Below are positions 6,888 through 7,536 of a stretch of DNA of 7,536 nt, piece after piece (position 1 is the stretch's first letter; every line of letters starts with the position of its first letter). Location of the stretch: the NCBI GenBank assembly GCA_945947925.1, contig CAMEZU010000085.1:1-7536 (forward strand), written 5' to 3'. The position numbers and the translations under genes are program-made. This stretch comes from an uncultured Verrucomicrobiota bacterium. Lineage in GTDB: Bacteria > Verrucomicrobiota > Kiritimatiellia > RFP12 > UBA1067. The notes under the pieces were generated by a model. It saw nothing but the letters and a program-made list of their open reading frames with translations. It ran no database searches and was not told the DNA's origin.

Positions 6888-6922
6888 CCGTCGGAGGCGA
6901 AACGCGACGCCGCTCCCGACGG
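6888..6922 (-). other. Hairpin directly after luxS
   Basis: On the minus strand CCGTCGG (6922-6916) pairs with CCGACGG (6894-6888), with some further bulged pairing inside. It begins 2 nt past the luxS stop codon. No T-run follows, so it is not a canonical intrinsic terminator. It may protect the mRNA 3' end or partly separate luxS from the protease gene. Confidence 0.4.
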
Positions 6923-6924
6923 AC

Positions 6925-7440
6925 TTACGAATCGAAGAAGACGGCGCCCTTCTCGGTCGTGATGCGCTCCTTCACCGGATAGGCGAAGCAAGGTGCCTTC
7001 TTGAGCGTCTCCACGAAGCGCGCCGCCTCCCATTTCGCCATCGCAAGGTCATGGAGGATGTAGTTGCCGCAGTTCACGGCGGTGGCGCCAGGCACAGGCC
7101 CCTCGTAGTCGCGCAGATGCTCGAAAGCCCGCAGCACGAGCGGACAGATCTCCTCGGGCGTCGGACGGCCCTTCACGATGAGATAGTTGCCTGTGAGGCA
7201 GCCCATCGGGCCCCAGTAGACGATGCGGTCCTTCCACTCGGGATCGTTGCGCAGATAGGTCGCCACGACGTGCTCGATCGTGTGCAGCGCGTTCGGATGC
7301 ACCGCGGGTTCTGCGTTCGGCCGCTTCATGCGGACGTCGAACGTCGTCGCATAGTCGCCGCCGATCGTGTCGGTGCGCGAGACATAGATGCCGGGAACGA
7401 TCAGCGTGTGATCGACTTGAAAGCTCGGAATAAGGTCCAT
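6925..7440 (-). CDS. luxS: S-ribosylhomocysteine lyase LuxS
   Basis: 171 aa. LuxS splits S-ribosylhomocysteine into homocysteine and 4,5-dihydroxy-2,3-pentanedione, the precursor of autoinducer-2, within the activated methyl cycle. The metal site HTIEH gives His53 and His57 with the catalytic base Glu56. GPMGC supplies catalytic Cys81, and NCGNY supplies metal ligand Cys124. FDVRMKRPN (34-42) and His11 also match the family. The ATG at 7440 fits the usual LuxS N-terminus (SFQVDHTLIVPGIYVSR). There is no ribosome binding site at normal distance; the nearest purine-rich stretch (GGGAGG, 7465-7460) is about 19 nt away. The partner nucleosidase gene pfs/mtnN is not in the window. The preceding gene ends 9 nt upstream. 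Confidence 0.96.
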   Translation of the reverse strand: MDLIPSFQVDHTLIVPGIYVSRTDTIGGDYATTFDVRMKRPNAEPAVHPNALHTIEHVVATYLRNDPEWKDRIVYWGPMGCLTGNYLIVKGRPTPEEICPLVLRAFEHLRDYEGPVPGATAVNCGNYILHDLAMAKWEAARFVETLKKAPCFAYPVKERITTEKGAVFFDS

Positions 7441-7448
7441 GATTTATC

Positions 7449-7460
7449 ATTATACCACAC
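7449..7460 (-). promoter_or_regulatory. Extended -10 promoter of luxS, overlapping the upstream stop codon
   Basis: GTGTGGTATAAT is identical to the 12-mer before the mscS-type gene. TATAAT (7454-7449) ends only 8 nt before the luxS ATG, so initiation would fall within a base or two of the start codon and the mRNA would be leaderless. The TAA stop (7452-7450) of the upstream partial gene is part of the -10 hexamer. The -35 region lacks a clear TTGACA. Confidence 0.6.
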
Positions 7461-7536
7461 CTCCCTCCTCGTCGGCCAGCAGCCGGCACGCCGTGCAGTC
7501 GGGATGGACCTGCAGGCAGTAGTCGCGGTGGATCTG
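7450..7536 (-). CDS. C-terminal end of an unidentified Cys/His-containing protein
   Basis: The minus-strand frame entering from the right edge stays open for 28 codons and ends in TAA. Most third codon positions are G or C, as in the other genes here, which supports real coding. The tail contains CLQVHPDCTACRLL, a Cys-x3-His-x2-Cys-x2-Cys spacing that could bind zinc or another metal. I do not recognise the family from this short piece. It ends 9 nt before luxS in the same direction, so cotranscription is possible. Confidence 0.55.
   Translation of the reverse strand, partial: QIHRDYCLQVHPDCTACRLLADEEGGVV

Noticed and set aside
6925..7440. A quorum-sensing cassette around luxS
   Set aside because: No AI-2 receptor, lsr transport gene or pfs/mtnN gene is present. 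LuxS alone can serve methyl-cycle recycling.
1..7536. tRNA, rRNA, CRISPR array, insertion sequence
   Set aside because: No cloverleaf or rRNA-like sequence, regular repeat-spacer pattern, transposase frame or terminal inverted repeats were seen.

Overview
This window comes from a GC-rich, Gram-negative-type bacterium. Every gene I can support is on the minus strand. The exported tricorn-like protease, the type of LuxS, the GC-rich hairpin repeat and the GGTCGGAG-type octamers between and within genes remind me of Kiritimatiellota/Verrucomicrobiota genomes. That placement is a weak inference, because there is no rRNA or other phylogenetic marker here.

Layout, from right to left (the direction of transcription). 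The right edge carries the last 28 codons of an unidentified Cys/His-containing protein (7536-7450). Its stop codon lies inside the -10 box of the next gene, luxS (7440-6925), which makes the AI-2 precursor and recycles S-ribosylhomocysteine. After luxS come a hairpin and a second -10 box set almost on top of the next start codon. The gene there is a very large exported tricorn-type protease (6861-3586) with beta-propeller repeats, a PDZ domain and a complete S41 tetrad. About 20 nt past its stop, an extended -10 promoter drives a tight three-gene operon: a small MscS-type mechanosensitive channel (3519-2665), an RluA-family pseudouridine synthase lacking an S4 domain (2661-1978), and thiD (1972-1133), with gaps of 3 and 5 nt.

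The left part differs. A repeat-bearing intergenic stretch of about 270 nt (864-1132) separates thiD from a visibly AT-richer gene for a DUF4143-family AAA+ ATPase (863 to beyond the left edge). This gene has its own near-consensus sigma-70 promoter and a perfect 12-bp palindrome over its ribosome binding site. Its composition suggests horizontal acquisition.

The genes do not form one obvious pathway: housekeeping metabolism (LuxS, ThiD), RNA modification, osmotic protection and exported proteolysis sit side by side. I see no convincing new multi-gene system. The most interesting signals concern gene expression: an identical GTGTGGTATAAT promoter 12-mer at two genes, start codons 8 to 14 nt from -10 boxes (leaderless or nearly leaderless mRNAs), a promoter embedded in the stop codon of the preceding gene, and an octamer tandem repeat forming the 5' end of thiD.
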